Origin: Acidobacteriota bacterium
Lineage (GTDB): Bacteria > Acidobacteriota > Vicinamibacteria > Vicinamibacterales > 2-12-FULL-66-21
Direction: 5' to 3'
NCBI GenBank assembly: GCA_013694845.1
Contig: JACDBQ010000251.1
Coordinates: 1 to 8,345, forward strand
DNA length: 8,345 nucleotides
The translations under genes and the position numbers were made by a program. The notes beneath the pieces are model-generated. The model saw nothing but the letters and a program-made list of their open reading frames with translations, was not told the origin of the DNA and did not search any database. Below are positions 7,801-8,345 of the stretch, one piece after another (positions within the stretch are counted from its first letter, which is position 1; every line of letters begins with the position of its first letter).

Positions 7801-8345
7801 ACGCGATCGATTCACCAAGAGCTCGATAGCGATCGGCGAACTGGACCTTCTCCCAGCGACGGAGCCCGTCGCGCAAGCGCCGATAACGACGCGCCTTCGC
7901 GGCTTGCCGCTTCAGCGTCCCGCGCTGCTTCTCGACTTCGAAGACGATGTCGTCGACCCGGGTCAGGTTCTGCTGGGCGGCTTCGAGCTTCAGTTCGGCC
8001 TGGCGGCGTCGGCTCTTGTATTTCGTGACACCCGCCGCTTCTTCGATCAGCTGTCGGCGATCGGTGGGACGCGCGCTGAGGATCTGTCCGATCTTTCCCT
8101 GTTCGATGACCGCGTAGGCCTTGATGCCGAGGCCGGCGTCCATCAGGAGGTCCTGCACGTCGCGCAGGCGGCAATTCTCGCCATCGATCAAGTACTCGCT
8201 CTCACCTGACCGATACAAGCGGCGCATCAGTTCGACGTCCTTCACGATCAGGGGCAGATCGTCGTCAACCGCGACCGCGCTTCCCATGGCCACACCGCCG
8301 AGGGTCATCTGCTCTGCGGAGACCGCGATGGCAGCCGGTCGCGTG
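4898..8345 (-). CDS. smc: Chromosome partition/condensation ATPase Smc, N-terminus beyond window edge
   Basis: Core subunit of the bacterial Smc-ScpAB complex, which loads on DNA and extrudes loops to organise and segregate chromosomes. The frame is open from base 8345 to the TGA at 4900-4898 (1148 residues). The Walker A motif that begins Smc proteins is absent and should lie about 100-150 residues upstream, so the ATG at 8308 is internal. Numbering from that Met: the rest of the N-terminal head includes SGESEYLIDG (34-43) and YAVIEQGKIGQILSARP (65-81, Q-loop/pro-loop region); a long coiled coil runs from about 95 to 440; the hinge spans about 446-600 (bases 6509-6973), starting MGSVADFLEVE; the return coiled coil continues to about 887; an acidic Pro/Ala/Gly-rich insert covers 888-928; the C-terminal head carries the ABC signature LLSGGEKALTAMAL (1045-1058), Walker B FCLLDEIDAPLDD (1070-1082) and the switch histidine in LITHN (1103-1107). 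No stop or frameshift interrupts it. It is first of a pair with the M48 gene in this window. Confidence 0.97.
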   Translation of the reverse strand, partial: TRPAAIAVSAEQMTLGGVAMGSAVAVDDDLPLIVKDVELMRRLYRSGESEYLIDGENCRLRDVQDLLMDAGLGIKAYAVIEQGKIGQILSARPTDRRQLIEEAAGVTKYKSRRRQAELKLEAAQQNLTRVDDIVFEVEKQRGTLKRQAAKARRYRRLRDGLRRWEKVQFADRYRALGESIASARTRLINAREREAAAAAHLVEVEASLERLRLELTEADSTTTAARETAHARELEIGRLQQQIVFDKQQVETLTRTATEIEQEVQSLEARREPARLELEARRDAQSKAVAERTEAAATMKAEDGAYSDLQRGIEGLESDVEAARSEVFAAVNAATALRHAMEHAASARTRITEHLNKLEIESSDLRVESERAARERSAAEDAMARSRDAMDSLRLDRAMRESELAGARADRDERSRDYRTREHELAGLLGRLHSLEELAAARAEYGDAARLVLAESQDDVSQMGSVADFLEVETGYERAVEACLGDILQHVVVPTHDHAEAGLHFARTREAGRVGFLVASAGNASVVGPSAPGLIPVAQIARVTGPADEAIRAALANMWIASSYAAARSAASAATAPIATSEGDVFRGLQVVEGGARAEARGILTTKREIKELRQRGDAERGVVERLRADIAQLDVVIAGAESAILSLQGELHRQEKSVVGYELQITGAREAAGRIGRKQEQIATERRSLDEERRVQEARHDEARESIARIEGEQRTADEQLNTAQRQLFEAREAMQAQGARTAEAKAAHAALVERASGLAIEIHRLAEAASELEHRVERRREDLQRADTRRKELGESIVASEVRLDADLRTFDELRVQVRIADELSQSLRATFEQQELIIRDARRTLEGVRAEVARFDVERATAEADLTHLASSCIETVQATLDEVAAEVDQLEREGLLASPKPVDDAPEAAEVEDDGVGGAGALETQPAETGTMTPDEMVADLRAKIDRMGAVNMMAIDQFDDLESRHTFLTAQRKDLVDAIAATGEAIKKIDNTTKERFREAFAVINQNFEGTFTTLFGGGKAGLILLDENDQLESGIDIIAQPPGKRLQSVQLLSGGEKALTAMALMFAIFKYRPSPFCLLDEIDAPLDDANIGRFVEMLQGMQDHTQFILITHNRKTMEIANRLYGVTMEEPGVSKLISVQLN

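Noticed and set aside
8272..8308. ATG at 8308 as the true start of smc
   Set aside because: The frame stays open to the window edge, and starting here would remove the Walker A motif essential to Smc, so this Met is internal.

Overview
The window holds four protein-coding genes packed tightly in high-GC DNA, two of them cut by the window edges. From left to right: (1) an APC-superfamily amino-acid permease on the minus strand, missing only its extreme C-terminus; (2) a divergently transcribed plus-strand gene for a membrane-anchored one-component regulator, with an N-terminal OmpR/CadC-type winged helix, one transmembrane helix and a large TolB/PD40 beta-propeller; (3) a minus-strand M48 (Ste24-like) membrane zinc metallopeptidase, convergent with the regulator; (4) a minus-strand chromosome-segregation ATPase Smc, whose N-terminal Walker A head lies beyond the right edge.

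The organism is probably an Acidobacteriota bacterium, perhaps of the Vicinamibacteria. This is inferred from the high GC content, from the winged-helix/PD40 architecture (abundant in that phylum), and from the resemblance of the Smc hinge and C-terminal head to acidobacterial Smc proteins as I remember them. No database search was possible, so this is a judgement from recall. There are no rRNAs, tRNAs, insertion sequences, phage genes or CRISPR arrays, and the region reads as ordinary core or stable chromosome.

Layout: the only gap of any size is the 117-bp region between the divergent permease and regulator starts. It contains a tandem TTAAG repeat with an 11-bp period, the geometry expected of an OmpR/PhoB-type operator, so the regulator may control itself and the permease. 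The regulator and the M48 gene converge across 47 bp with no clear terminator hairpin. Smc and the M48 peptidase form a two-gene unit with a 10-nt gap, and the peptidase has a GTG start, which suggests translational coupling.

I did not find a convincing undescribed system. The most interesting items are the regulator with its operator-like repeat, its lone periplasmic Cys-x4-Cys pair, the altered hinge glycine motif and acidic head-proximal insert of Smc, and the Smc-protease coupling.
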